The notes: generated from the letters alone by a model not told the origin. DNA of 64,000 nt from Marinisporobacter sp. (GCA_025210525.1 JAOARP010000011.1:1-64000), one strand, 5' to 3'. Numbered from the stretch's first letter, positions 26,002 to 35,762 are shown. Program-made: numbers and translations.

Positions 26002-26889
26002 ATGATGAATAATAAAGAAAAATGTTCACAATTTAAAAAGATGATTCATGATGAAAAAATACTAGTAGCACCAGGTATATACGACTCTTTTTCAGCTAAA
26101 ATGGCAGAACGAATAGGATTTAAAACAGCCTATTTAGGAGGAAGCTGCGTTTCTATGACAAAGCTTGGTATTGCAGATACAGGACTTATAACATATAAAG
26201 AAATTATTGAGCATGCACGATATATAGTTGAAGCAACAAATATATCCATATTTGCAGATGGAGACAATGGATATGGTAATGCCCTAAATGTCCAAAGAAC
26301 AGTGAGGGAATATGAAGCAGCGGGATTAGTAGGAATGCAGCTAGATGATTTGATCTTACCTAAAAGATATTGTAAACCAGACAAACAAATCATTACAAGG
26401 GAAGAAATGGAAGGTAAAATAAAGGCTGCTGTTGATGCAAGAATCAATGAGGATTTTACAATTATCTATAGAACCTTAGGAAGAGTCAATCAAGATTTAG
26501 ATGAAGCTATTGAACGTTCTAATATAGCAGTAAAAGCTGGTGCTGATGTGGTATTTGTTGAGGGTTTAGACTCTGAAGAAGAGATAGATAGAGTAGCAAA
26601 GGAAGTAAAAGCTCCTTTATTAATAAGTATGAATGAAAAAAGATTCACATCAAATTTTACAGCAAAAGAAATGGAGCAAAAGGGATATAGCATAGGGCTA
26701 TTTCCTGTAACAGCTATTAAGGCTGCTGTTGAAAATGTTGAGAAGGTTTTGAAACAATTAAAAGAAGAGGAATCTGTTATAAATTGCAAGAACCAAATAA
26801 TGGATACAACAAGATTTTATGATTATTTGGATTTAGATAAATGTAAAGAAACAGAGAAAAAGTATATCCCTTATAAAAATAATTTATAG
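26002..26889 (+). CDS. Isocitrate lyase / PEP phosphonomutase-family enzyme
   Basis: The protein is 295 aa; AGGAGG lies just before two adjacent ATG codons. It has the TIM-barrel signature of the family: APGIYDSFSAKMAERIGF, DGDNGYGNALNVQRTVREYEAAG (Mg-binding acids), and AGADVVFVEGL. The position where isocitrate lyases have KKCGH reads KRYCKPDK, so it is not isocitrate lyase; methylisocitrate lyase-like, oxaloacetate decarboxylase-like or phosphonopyruvate-type chemistry remains possible. Its place between two amidohydrolases suggests it cleaves a C-C bond in the carbon skeleton they release. Confidence 0.85.
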   Translation: MMNNKEKCSQFKKMIHDEKILVAPGIYDSFSAKMAERIGFKTAYLGGSCVSMTKLGIADTGLITYKEIIEHARYIVEATNISIFADGDNGYGNALNVQRTVREYEAAGLVGMQLDDLILPKRYCKPDKQIITREEMEGKIKAAVDARINEDFTIIYRTLGRVNQDLDEAIERSNIAVKAGADVVFVEGLDSEEEIDRVAKEVKAPLLISMNEKRFTSNFTAKEMEQKGYSIGLFPVTAIKAAVENVEKVLKQLKEEESVINCKNQIMDTTRFYDYLDLDKCKETEKKYIPYKNNL

Positions 26890-26917
26890 TATATTGAGAA
26901 ATGTAGGTGAGGAAAAA

Positions 26918-28504
26918 GTGTATGATTATATTTTAGCAAATGGAATCATTGTTGATGGTTCAGGTGAAAAACCATATGTATCTTCAGTAGCTATAAAGGG
27001 GGATCGAATAGTAGATATTAAGAAAATCTTTGATCAAAGGGAGAATGTTATTGATGTAAATGGACTTATTATAGCTCCAGGGTTTATAGATATTCATACA
27101 CATTCAGATGGATACCCATTAAAGGAAGAGCTTTCAGAAAGCAAGGTATATCAAGGTGTAACAACAGAGTTGGCTGGTAATTGTGGTAATTCTTTATTTC
27201 CATGTGACTCTAATAGTATAAAAACCATAAGAGCGTTTATAAAATCAAAGTTTCAAACGACGGTAGATAGAAGTGATTGGCCTTCATATTCAATAAAGGA
27301 CTTTGCTCGTAGAATAGAGGGTAGAAAAAAATCTATTAATTGGGCTTCTTTAGTGGGTCATGGCACACTAAGAGCAGCCGTTATGGGAATGGAGAATAGA
27401 AGACCTATCCCAAAAGAAATGGAAATTATGAAACGTATGCTAGACAATGAAATCAAAGCTGGAGCATTTGGAATATCTCTTGGATTACCATATCCTACTG
27501 GCAATTTTTCTGATACAGATGAATTAATAGAGCTAGCTAAGGTCATAAGGGACAATGATGCTATAATGACAGCCCATATAAGGGGAGAAAGTGATACAAT
27601 ATTTGATGCTATAGAAGAAATGAAAGTAGTTGCAAGAGAATCAAAAGCTCATATTCATATATCCCATTTAAAACTTATGGGGAAAGGACAATGGGGTAAA
27701 GCAGAAAAATTATTAACCATTATAAAAGAGGCTAATAAAGAGGGGCTTAATATAACATGTGATCAATATCCTTATAATGCATCTTCAACAGGACTGAGTG
27801 TTTTAGTGCCTAAGTGGGTTCATGAAGGTGGAGTTGAAAAAATGATAGAACGATTAAACAATTTAGGGAGACAAAAAATACTTGAAGAAATATCCATAGA
27901 AATGGAAAGACGAGGAGGAGCAGATCGGGTATATATTGCTTCTACATATGGCAAAAAAACTATGTATGAAGGACATACTATAAAAGGACTTGCTGATAAA
28001 ATGGACCTTACGAAAAGTGAGGTTGTGGCTAAGCTTCTTACAGAATGCAATGGAAAAGTATCTTGTATATATTTTTCCATGAGTGATGAAGATGTTTTAA
28101 ATATCTTAAAAGAAAAAGATATAGCTATAGGTAGTGATGGTCATGCGTTTAGATATGATGGAAGTATGAGTACAGGGAAGCCACATCCAAGAAGCTTTGG
28201 AACTTTTCCAAGGGCTATTAAAATGATAAAAGATCATCAATTATTATCTTTAGAAGATGCTATCTATAAGATGACAGGTCTAAGTGCAAAAATAATGGGG
28301 CTAAAGGACAGAGGACTTATAAAGATAGGCTATATAGCAGATATTGTTATTTTTGATAGTGAAAAGATAAAGGATACTTCGACATTTGATCATCCTTTCC
28401 AAAAACCAGAAGGAATACCTTATGTATTTGTATCAGGAAAGCCTGCTATATATAAAAATGTGCAAACAAAAGAGCGGAATGGACAGGTGATTTTAAACAA
28501 ATAG
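26918..28504 (+). CDS. N-acyl-D-amino-acid deacylase / D-aminoacylase-like amidohydrolase
   Basis: The protein is 528 aa from GTG 26918, preceded by AGGTGAGG; an in-frame TTG at 26894 lies upstream of that site. It shows amidohydrolase-superfamily features: ANGIIVDGSGEKPYVSSVAIKG (beta-sandwich), APGFIDIHTHSDGYPL (metal HxH), TTELAGNCGNSLFP, TAHIRGESD, HISHLKLMG, and IGSDGHAFRYDG near the end. The NCGxS-type segment is typical of D-aminoacylases. It is the last gene of the operon; a perfect 17-bp inverted repeat follows at once. Confidence 0.88.
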   Translation: MYDYILANGIIVDGSGEKPYVSSVAIKGDRIVDIKKIFDQRENVIDVNGLIIAPGFIDIHTHSDGYPLKEELSESKVYQGVTTELAGNCGNSLFPCDSNSIKTIRAFIKSKFQTTVDRSDWPSYSIKDFARRIEGRKKSINWASLVGHGTLRAAVMGMENRRPIPKEMEIMKRMLDNEIKAGAFGISLGLPYPTGNFSDTDELIELAKVIRDNDAIMTAHIRGESDTIFDAIEEMKVVARESKAHIHISHLKLMGKGQWGKAEKLLTIIKEANKEGLNITCDQYPYNASSTGLSVLVPKWVHEGGVEKMIERLNNLGRQKILEEISIEMERRGGADRVYIASTYGKKTMYEGHTIKGLADKMDLTKSEVVAKLLTECNGKVSCIYFSMSDEDVLNILKEKDIAIGSDGHAFRYDGSMSTGKPHPRSFGTFPRAIKMIKDHQLLSLEDAIYKMTGLSAKIMGLKDRGLIKIGYIADIVIFDSEKIKDTSTFDHPFQKPEGIPYVFVSGKPAIYKNVQTKERNGQVILNK

Positions 28505-28539
28505 AGTGATGTGTCTTAATTTATTAAGACACATCACTC
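28504..28539. terminator. Strong inverted repeat at operon end
   Basis: A perfect 17-bp stem (28504-28520 with 28523-28539, arms starting GAGTGATGTGTC) around a 2-nt loop begins at the last base of the stop codon. Only a weak T tail follows, so it may act as a transcript 3'-end stabiliser as much as a terminator. Confidence 0.6.
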
Positions 28540-28670
28540 TGTTGTATAAGTAAAATTAAATGATATTTTCTATAGACATAATAATATCTACAAGGCATTT
28601 AAAGGATTTCTATAAATTAAATTTTCATGTAGCATATCCATAATGAATACTTTTAAAAAAAGATAGTAGC

Positions 28671-28699
28671 TTGCACTGATAAATTTATTTTGTTATTAT
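28671..28699 (+). promoter_or_regulatory. Sigma-A promoter of the GntR gene
   Basis: TTGCAC (28671-28676), 17 nt, TATTAT (28694-28699), 33 nt before the TTG start of the regulator. The sequence TGTTATTATATAATA over the -10 loosely resembles the operator half site, so autoregulation is possible. Confidence 0.5.
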
Positions 28700-28732
28700 A
28701 TAATAAAAATAAACTTAAAGGAATGAATATAA

Positions 28733-29434
28733 TTGCAACTATACGAAAAAGTTTTTGAAGACTTATATAAAAAAATAAAAACAGGGTATTATAATGAAGG
28801 AGACTTAATACCATCGGAAAAAGAACTTGAAAAAATTTACAGTGTAAGCAGAGCGCCTATAAGACAGGCGCTTGGGAAGCTAGAGAGTATAGATTTAATA
28901 GATAGAAAACAAGGAAAAGGTACTTATGTAAAGAAGAGTGAAAAAAACGACTCAAGAGCCTATATGAGTGGTTTTGGAATGGATTTTAGCAAGTGTTGGA
29001 GTCATATAACCTGTAAGACATTAAATGTAGATGAAGTAGAGCCTACGCCAGATATTGTTAAGAAATTAGCCCTTAAAGAAGGGGAGAAGGTTGTTAAAGT
29101 AGAAAGAGTAAGATATGTTGATGGATTTCCTATATTTTATTTAATCCATTATTCTAAATATATAGATGTAGATGGGGTCAAGGAGGAAGGTAACTTTAAT
29201 TCTTTAAGACATCTATTAATTGAAAAGTTTAAATTGCCCATTGCATTAGCTACAGAAGAAATAAAAGCAGTATTTGCTACAGAAGAAATTGCAAAAATTC
29301 TTAGCGTATCAGAGGGTTATCCCCTTTTAAAAATTGAAAGATTATCATTAGATCATGAATATAACCCCCTTGAATATGTGAGATATTATGTAAAAACGGA
29401 AGAGTGGACATATAAAGTTAATTTTAATAAATAA
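28733..29434 (+). CDS. GntR-family regulator with UTRA (HutC-type) effector domain
   Basis: The protein is 233 aa from a TTG start. Residues 1-70 are the GntR winged helix: GYYNEGDLIPSEKELEKIY, SRAPIRQALGKLESIDLI, KQGKGTYV. The rest is a UTRA ligand-binding domain (EGEKVVKVERVRYVDGFPIFY, ending LEYVRYYVKTEEWTYKVNF). It lies between the hydrolase operon and the AbgT gene. AT-rich palindromes that could be its operators overlap both promoters. It is most likely the local repressor, released by a pathway intermediate; the effector is unknown. Confidence 0.92.
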   Translation: MQLYEKVFEDLYKKIKTGYYNEGDLIPSEKELEKIYSVSRAPIRQALGKLESIDLIDRKQGKGTYVKKSEKNDSRAYMSGFGMDFSKCWSHITCKTLNVDEVEPTPDIVKKLALKEGEKVVKVERVRYVDGFPIFYLIHYSKYIDVDGVKEEGNFNSLRHLLIEKFKLPIALATEEIKAVFATEEIAKILSVSEGYPLLKIERLSLDHEYNPLEYVRYYVKTEEWTYKVNFNK

Positions 29435-29466
29435 ATATTTTTTTCTTGCAAATTTTTAGAAAAAGA

Positions 29467-29500
29467 CATCTCCAGAATTAAATTGGAGATGTTTTTTTTG
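29467..29500 (+). terminator. Rho-independent terminator of the GntR gene
   Basis: ACATCTCCA pairs with TGGAGATGT across a 9-nt loop, followed by a run of about eight T. Confidence 0.85.
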
Positions 29501-29547
29501 CATACAAAACCAATTTTCAGAATCTTAGAACAAGCAAACGACTTTAG

Positions 29548-29602
29548 TTGACAAAATAACATTATAAGTTTATAATGTTATAAAGGTTATAACATTATAA
29601 AC
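29548..29602 (+). promoter_or_regulatory. Sigma-A promoter with two overlapping palindromic operators
   Basis: TTGACA (29548-29553), 17 nt, TATAAT (29571-29576). Operator 1 is a perfect 10-bp inverted repeat, AACATTATAA-GT-TTATAATGTT (29558-29579), lying between and over the promoter boxes. Operator 2 is a perfect 16-bp inverted repeat with arms starting GTTTATAATG (29568-29583 and 29587-29602) around AGG. The same half site overlaps the hydrolase-operon promoter at 23855. About 190 nt of leader follow before the AbgT gene. Confidence 0.7.
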
Positions 29603-29795
29603 AATTACTTTTCAAACTATATTTACATATTCAATCCTGTTTAAGGGGATAAATTTTCTCGGATTGAGCTTCTTCTAATTGCATATAGTATGTTATTGAG
29701 AAAATGAATATTGGAAGATTTTTTTAAAAGTTAAAAAGTGTTGATTATATAAGAGTTATAAACCTTACAGTATCATAATAAAAAGGAGGTCTAAT

Positions 29796-31322
29796 ATGGC
29801 TAATTCAAACAAGAAAAAAGGGTTGTTTTACAGATTTTTAGATTTTGTAGAAAGAACAGGTAATAAGTTACCACATCCGTTTAATCTATTTGTGATACTA
29901 ACCCTTACAGTGGTATTAGTATCAGTAGTGCTGTCGGCTATGGAGATCCAAGCAAAGCATCCTTCTAAGGATGAAATTATCATGGCAAAAAGCTTGTTAA
30001 GTAAAGAAGGATTAAGGTATATGGTTCTTAATGTAACAAAAAACTTTGTTAATTTTAAACCACTAGGACTTGTTTTAACCATTATGCTTGGGATTGGTAT
30101 GGTTGAACAAACGGGACTTATGTCTGCTTTTATGAGAAAATTTATAATGGGAATGCCTGAAAAACTAATTATTGCAGCAATCTTTCTTATTGGTATATGT
30201 GGAAATGTAGCTTCAGGATCATCTATTATAATTGTTCCTCCTATTGCAGGTGCTATATTTTATGGTATAAAAAAGAATCCTCTTGTAGGAGTTGCTGCAG
30301 GATATGCAGCTACCTGTGCAGGTTTTACAGCCAATCTTATAATTGTTGGAACAGATGCATTATTAGCGGGGATTACTGAAGAAGCAGCAAAGATCGTAGA
30401 CCCTTCTTTAGCTATTTCTCCAGCAATCAATTACTATTTTATGATTGCATCTACTATTGTTCTAACCATTGTAGGTGTATGGGTTACATCCTTTATTGAA
30501 AAGAGAGCAGGGAAATATTCTCCAAAATCTGAGGTTTGTATTGAAGATGATGTAACTACAGAAATAACTAAAGAAGAAGAAAAAGGACTTAAAAGTGCTG
30601 GAATAGCTACAGTAATTTATTGGGCGCTAGTTGGAATATCATTGATTCCAGAAAGTTCTCCATTCAGGAGTGATACGGGTGGGCTTATACCATCTCCATT
30701 TTTAAAAGGTATAGTAACTTTCTTATTTTTATGGTTCTTAACGATGGGTATTGCTTATGGTGTAACATCGGGTAAAATAAAAAAAGGTGCAGATATACCT
30801 ACTATGATGGGAAATATTATATCAAGTCTTGGAGGATATATTGTATTAACATTTATCATAGCACAATTTGTAAGTTACTTTAATTGGACAAACGTAGGAT
30901 TGATATTAGCAGTATCAGCAGGTAAATTATTAAATGCAATCAATTTTACAGGTATGCCTATGATTATATGTATAATATTGTTTTCCGCATTTGTAAACCT
31001 TTTCATAGGAAGTGGCTCGTCAAAATGGGCTTTACTTGCTCCAGTATTTGTTCCTATGTTCATGATGCTAGGCTATTCTCCTGCTTTTGCTCAAGTTTCT
31101 TATAGAATAGGTGATTCTATGACAAATTGTATTACACCATTGTTCCCTTATTTCCCTATAATGTTAGGTTTCTTGAAGAAATATGATCCTGATGCAGGTG
31201 TAGGAACAGTTATGTCTATGACTGTACCTTATAGTTTAGTATTTGGAATTGTCTGGATCATACAATTAATCATATGGTATGCATTAAAGTTACCACTAGG
31301 ACCAGGAGCAACTATCTTTTAG
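29796..31322 (+). CDS. AbgT-family transporter
   Basis: The protein is 508 aa with about 11-13 transmembrane helices and a cytosolic N-terminus (FLDFVERTGNKLPHPFNLFVIL is the family opening). Other hallmarks are CGNVASGSSIIIVPPIAG, AGYAATCAGFTANLI, the GSGSSKWALLAPVFVPMFM loop and GDSMTNCITPLFPYFPI. AbgT proteins import p-aminobenzoyl-glutamate or export antimetabolites. With an M20 hydrolase under what looks like the same operator, uptake of an N-acyl amino acid or aminobenzoyl-glutamate-like compound is the best guess. GGAGG precedes the ATG. Confidence 0.9.
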   Translation: MANSNKKKGLFYRFLDFVERTGNKLPHPFNLFVILTLTVVLVSVVLSAMEIQAKHPSKDEIIMAKSLLSKEGLRYMVLNVTKNFVNFKPLGLVLTIMLGIGMVEQTGLMSAFMRKFIMGMPEKLIIAAIFLIGICGNVASGSSIIIVPPIAGAIFYGIKKNPLVGVAAGYAATCAGFTANLIIVGTDALLAGITEEAAKIVDPSLAISPAINYYFMIASTIVLTIVGVWVTSFIEKRAGKYSPKSEVCIEDDVTTEITKEEEKGLKSAGIATVIYWALVGISLIPESSPFRSDTGGLIPSPFLKGIVTFLFLWFLTMGIAYGVTSGKIKKGADIPTMMGNIISSLGGYIVLTFIIAQFVSYFNWTNVGLILAVSAGKLLNAINFTGMPMIICIILFSAFVNLFIGSGSSKWALLAPVFVPMFMMLGYSPAFAQVSYRIGDSMTNCITPLFPYFPIMLGFLKKYDPDAGVGTVMSMTVPYSLVFGIVWIIQLIIWYALKLPLGPGATIF

Positions 31323-31480
31323 CAAAACACTTATATCGTTAAACAAAATATAAAAATTTAAAGAATGTAAGGGTTTAATTTTTGAAATTGATATATTGGT
31401 TCTTCACTACTACACAGGTATTCCTATATAGGGGTATCTGTGTTATTATGTATATAGATACAAGTACTTAAACTGAAAAA

Positions 31481-31904
31481 GTGAAAGGCTGATAATATGA
31501 GTAATACAAACGAAATAAAAATGTCCGTTAGAAATTTAGTAGAGTTTATTCTGCGTTCTGGAGATTTAGATGCAAGCTTTAGAAGTATGTAAAGGGCTGT
31601 AGAAGGAACAAGGGCTCATCAAAAGGTACAAAATGCACAAGATACCAATTATGAAACTGAAGTTACCCTAAAACATAAACTTGAACATGAAGGATATACA
31701 TTTTTTATTGAAGGTAGAGCAGACGGTATTATAAAGGAAATTTCTTCTATTTGTGTAGATGAAATAAAATCTACTACAAAACCCTTAGAAATGATTGATG
31801 AAAATTATAATATGGTTCACTGGGCTTAGGCAAAATGTTATGCATACATCTATGCTATTCAAAATGAATTAGAAACTATTGATGTTCAGCTAACTTATTT
31901 TCAT
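31481..31904 (+). pseudogene. Decayed 5' fragment of the DinG-like helicase gene (duplicate of 35763)
   Basis: From the ribosome-binding region (GAAAGGCTGAT) through the ATG at 31498 the sequence follows the intact helicase gene at 35763-36170 almost base for base (about five changes in the first 110 nt), with in-frame stops, for example TAA in place of TCA near 31591 and TAG in place of CAG near 31827. Homology ends abruptly at TTATTTTCAT (about 31904), where it is fused to a threonine dehydratase fragment. Confidence 0.9.
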
Positions 31905-32157
31905 TTGTTATGCTGAAAGCACCACCCATTATAAAGGTTGAAGCTACTAAAAACTTTGGGGCAAATGTAGTATTATATGGAGATTGCTATGATGATGCAT
32001 ATAAAATGTAATCAAGCTTGACCATAACCAATTTAAAACAGTTGATCGTTTTATGGATGTACAACTTGAAGTAACGGTAGAAACTAATGGACATGAGCAT
32101 ATAAAACAGATTGTTGAATCATTTGAAAAGGAAGAATAGTTTATTAAATGTTTATAA
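31905..32157 (+). pseudogene. Decayed threonine dehydratase fragment (duplicate of 38528), internally deleted
   Basis: 31905 to about 32005 matches the intact gene near 38853-38953; from about 32010 it jumps to the sequence at about 39620 and follows it to the stop codon and beyond, so about 660 bp of the middle are gone. The first third of the gene and the T-box leader are missing as well. Only the C-terminal regulatory-domain region is recognisable (LDHNQFKTVDRFMDVQLEV equivalent). Not functional. Confidence 0.9.
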
Positions 32158-32212
32158 GCTAGGGTGATTGAATCAAAAAAGGGGCTAGCTAGAAATAAAA
32201 AATAGTCTTTAA

Positions 32213-32259
32213 AAAAGAAAAAAGGACAAATCTTATAAAAAGAGATGTCTTTTTTTCGT
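32213..32259 (+). terminator. Probable terminator after the pseudogene block
   Basis: AAAAAAGGACA and TGTCTTTTTTT form an A/T-flanked stem around an AT-rich loop, ending in a T run. It resembles the terminator after the intact threonine dehydratase and was probably copied with it. Confidence 0.5.
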
Positions 32260-32367
32260 TATATTATAAAATGTAACTATGTCTAAGAATAATTATTATA
32301 ATAAATTTTTTATGAAAGAAGGTATGGGGCTAATCAAATTAACAATTTACCTACAACCTAGATTTTA

Positions 32368-33006
32368 TTAATATTCTTCGCAGCCATCTACAAAAAATTT
32401 TATTTTATTAAGATTTATATCAGTGCACACAAAAGAAATTATATCTCCTTCCTTGAAAACAAAATAAGGTCCTGGAGAGATAAATAATTGGTCATTTCTT
32501 TTAATAGAAGTAATGGTTGAGCCTGTATTTTTCCAAAACTCAGTATCAGTAATAGTTTTTTTATTAAAGGGCTAATTTTTTCTATTTTTACTTCATAGGT
32601 ATGTTTTGTATAGATATTTTTAAATTGAATAGAATATTCAATAATTAAATCTATAGTTTTATTGATTTCGTCTTCAATAGATGATTTTTGGTTTTGTAAT
32701 TCTTGAAGTTTTTTTCTTAATTGAGTAATATTTTTTTTCGTATTAGAGGTCTTAATGAAAGTTAAGGTATGTTCTTTCGATTTTACATATATGCCTTTTT
32801 TTTCAAAAAACGTCTACTACCTGCATATCCTTAAGAGGGGAGATCGAACGTCTGATTGTTTCTGGAGAAATATTATACTCACTAGAAAGGGTAGATCTGC
32901 CTCATAGCTTTGCTCCAATTTCAAATTCGTTATTATAGATTCTATGGGCAACATCAAGTGCAATTTTTATATATCGAGGGGTTTCTTTTTTTGTATGATT
33001 TTCCAT
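32368..33006 (-). pseudogene. GntR regulator with TrkA-C domain, broken by a stop and two frameshifts
   Basis: Read on the minus strand from ATG 33006, the protein begins ENHTKKETPRYIKIALDVA, a GntR winged helix (LSSEYNISPETIRRSISPL), a coiled coil, and a C-terminal TrkA-C domain (GSTITSIKRNDQLFISPGPY). Three lesions are visible: a TGA replacing an Arg codon (near 32902), an extra T in a T run (near 32807) and a lost A in an A run (near 32561). In Clostridia such regulators usually neighbour a transporter, here the broken BCCT gene transcribed divergently. Confidence 0.85.
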
Positions 33007-33260
33007 GGTATTCCTTCCTGGCTAAGTAGAATGATTATTTAATTTCAATGAGTATTATATCAAATAAGCAATAGATTATCCATAAATACAAAATTCATTC
33101 AATATAACAAAATTTTTACAACTGACAACTTGTATACAGCATAAAACTTGTCTAATCTTTTATCTATTATATTTACTGTATGAATCACTATTCAAAAATA
33201 TTTATTATTATTTCCAGCATATTTACAAAAAAGCTAAAATGATTATATAGGAGGGGTTTG

Positions 33261-34799
33261 ATGTTACAAAAATTTAAAAAGGATACGGTGTTTTATGGAT
33301 CATTATTGAGTATGATGGTCATGATATTTTGGACTATTTTTAATATTGATACCTTTGAAAAAGGTGCAAATCAATTATTAGGATTTTTAATTAGTAAATT
33401 TTCATGGTTTTATTTAGGTATAATGTTGTCGTTTGTATATTTTTGTGTATGGTTAGCATGTAGCAAATATGGAAAAATTAAGCTAGGAAAAGATGAAGAT
33501 GAAGCAGAATATCCATTTTTATCATGGCTATCTATGTTATTTAGTGCAGGGATGGGAATTGGATTAATATTTTGGGGAGTAGCAGAGAACCCCTTAATCA
33601 TTATATTAACCCTATGGGAATGCAGGGAGCTACAGCTTCAGCAAAAGTATTTTCTATGCAAAAATCTTTTCTTCATTGGGGAATATCTGCGTGGTCTTCT
33701 TATTCAGTACTAGCATTGATCCTTGCATATTATAAATTTAGAAAAGATAAACCAGTATTATTAAGTAGTGTATTGATCCTCATTATAGGAGAAGAAAAAG
33801 CAAAAAGGATGGATAGGAAAGGTTATTGATATATGTACTATTTTTGCAACTATTGCAGGTGTTGTTACATCTTTAGGTCTTGGAACCTTACAGATCAATG
33901 CAGGACTAAATTATTTATTTAATATTCCTGAAAATTTATTAGTACAGTTAGTGATTATTGGGCTTGTTACGATTGCTTATACCATATCTGCTACTGCTGG
34001 ATTAGATAGTGGGATTCAGAAGTTGTCAAATTTAAATATGATTTTAGCAGCAGTACTATTAGTAACAGCTATTTTTATAGGGCCGACTATTGAAATATTT
34101 AAAAACTTATTTACAGGATTGGCTTATTATGCAGGAGAGCTTATCACAACCAATAACAATATTTTTCTTAAAGGAAGTTGGTATGAGAGTTGGACCATAT
34201 TCTATTGGGGATGGTGGATTGCATGGGTACCACCAGTAGGTATATTTATTGCTAGAATTTCAAGAGGAAGAACAATAAGAGAATTTTTATTAGGAGTTTT
34301 ATTAGTACCTTCTCTATTGTGTTTTGTATGGTTTGCTACCTTTGGTTCAATTGGATTTAATGTGGATTTAAGTATTGCTACTCAGGCTATACAAAAAACA
34401 GAATTAGCATTCTTTATGGTAATGAATAATTATCCTATGGGACAGCTTTTATCAGGAATAGCTATATTATTGCTATGCACATTTTTTATTACTTCAGCAG
34501 ATTATGCAACTTTTGTTTTAGGAATGTTATCTTCTCATGGAGATTTAAATCTTAAAACCATGAGAAAAGTAGTTTGGGGATTTATTCAAGCCACCTTAAC
34601 CATTGTTTTCTTACTTGCAGGTGGACTTAAAATGATTCAAATAGCATCCATTGTAGCGGCATTTCCATTTGCTTTTGTTATCATTCTTGCTATGGTCTCT
34701 ATGACAAAAAGTCTGAAGGATGAAAGTATTATTTTTACGAAAGAATCAGAAAGAGCTAAGGATAAGAAGGTTGGAATTTTAAGAGAAAATGCTGAATAA
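33261..34799 (+). pseudogene. BCCT-family (glycine betaine/choline/carnitine) transporter with two frameshifts
   Basis: ATG 33261 follows AGGAGGGG. The first frame runs to about 33597 (SWLSMLFSAGMGIGLIFWGVAENPL), where a base is missing; the second frame continues (GMQGATASAKVFSMQKSFLHWGISAWSSY) to about 33806, where an extra A restores the first frame (GWIGKVIDICTIFATIAG ... FYWGWWIAWVPPVGIFIARISRGRTIREF). The WGWWxAWxPFVGxFxARISRGRT block is the BCCT signature. The two compensating shifts leave about 70 residues out of frame, so the product should be dead unless the shifts are sequencing errors. It would have imported betaine-type osmolytes or methylamine donors. Confidence 0.88.
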
Positions 34800-34856
34800 G
34801 ACATTAATAATGTTTTAAAATAAAAAATCAAAATAGATTATACATTTTTTAACAAA

Positions 34857-34884
34857 ACAGGCTAAGCCTGTCTTTACTTTTTTA
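34857..34884 (+). terminator. Rho-independent terminator
   Basis: ACAGGCT-A-AGCCTGT (34857-34871) is followed by CTTTACTTTTTT, just after the BCCT pseudogene. Confidence 0.7.
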
Positions 34885-35025
34885 TAAAAAAGAGATAGGA
34901 TTAAAGAAAACTATAGAACTGATGATTATTAGGTTTCGTATGTTTAGAGGGAGATGGGGATTACTAATTTTATATAAAAAGTTTTATGTATGATAGATAC
35001 ATGGTTATAAAGGGAGATCGTTATT

Positions 35026-35631
35026 ATGAACATTATTTTAGGAATGGTATTAATAGTATATGGATTGATTATTTTATCTGGAAGAAAATTTATTATTAAT
35101 ACAAGGTTTTATCAACTATTTATTTTATCGCCAGTGTTTGCAGGAATATGGATTGCAAAGGATATGCTTGAAATTATATTTATTCAAGGGATTTTTATCA
35201 TATGGGGTATATTTATCTTATGGAATAGTCAAGGATATATGATTCACAATGTGAATAAAAAACAAATTGAAGAAATAGTAAAAGAAATTTTAGAAAAAAA
35301 TAAAATTGATTATAAAGAAAATGAAGAGACTATTATTTTATCTAAGTGGTATAATGATACAAAGGTTATTACAGGGTTTAGGAAAAGAGAAACAGTACAA
35401 GTATATAAAAAAGAAATAAAAATTACAGGAGATGAAGTTTCTGCAATTTTACAGATAAAAGATGTAAAAGGAACAAGGTTGTATAGTGAAATTTTTGATA
35501 CAATCAAAGAGAGATTACCTTTTTTAGAAGAGAGTAATTCTTCACGCTCAGGATGGGCGATGATGTTAATAGGCTTGATTATGATTGGTGTAAATGTAAT
35601 AAGAAAATATGATATTTTAAATAAACTATAA
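35026..35631 (+). CDS. Hypothetical membrane protein
   Basis: The protein is 201 aa, start ATG with AAAGGGAGA upstream. Two or three hydrophobic helices lie in residues 2-67, a charged soluble part in residues 68-175 (coiled KKQIEEIVKEILEKNKIDYK, then a beta-rich stretch), and one helix at the C-terminus (SGWAMMLIGLIMIGVNVI). No family was recognised. It is a single gene between the BCCT pseudogene and the helicase. A small hairpin with T-rich tail follows at 35630-35655. Confidence 0.6.
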   Translation: MNIILGMVLIVYGLIILSGRKFIINTRFYQLFILSPVFAGIWIAKDMLEIIFIQGIFIIWGIFILWNSQGYMIHNVNKKQIEEIVKEILEKNKIDYKENEETIILSKWYNDTKVITGFRKRETVQVYKKEIKITGDEVSAILQIKDVKGTRLYSEIFDTIKERLPFLEESNSSRSGWAMMLIGLIMIGVNVIRKYDILNKL

Positions 35632-35762
35632 GGCAAATTACTGCCTTTTCTCTCTTTATAGGATGATTAGGGTGTGCAGATTGATTGAGGGGAGATATAA
35701 TCCTTATCTAAAGAATAGATGTTCAGCTTTGCTGAACGAGTTGTTGTTGAAAGGCTGATGAT

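Noticed and set aside
26002-26889. Isocitrate lyase (glyoxylate cycle) assignment
   Set aside because: The KKCGH active-site motif is replaced by KRYCK and the protein is too short; kept as family-level assignment.
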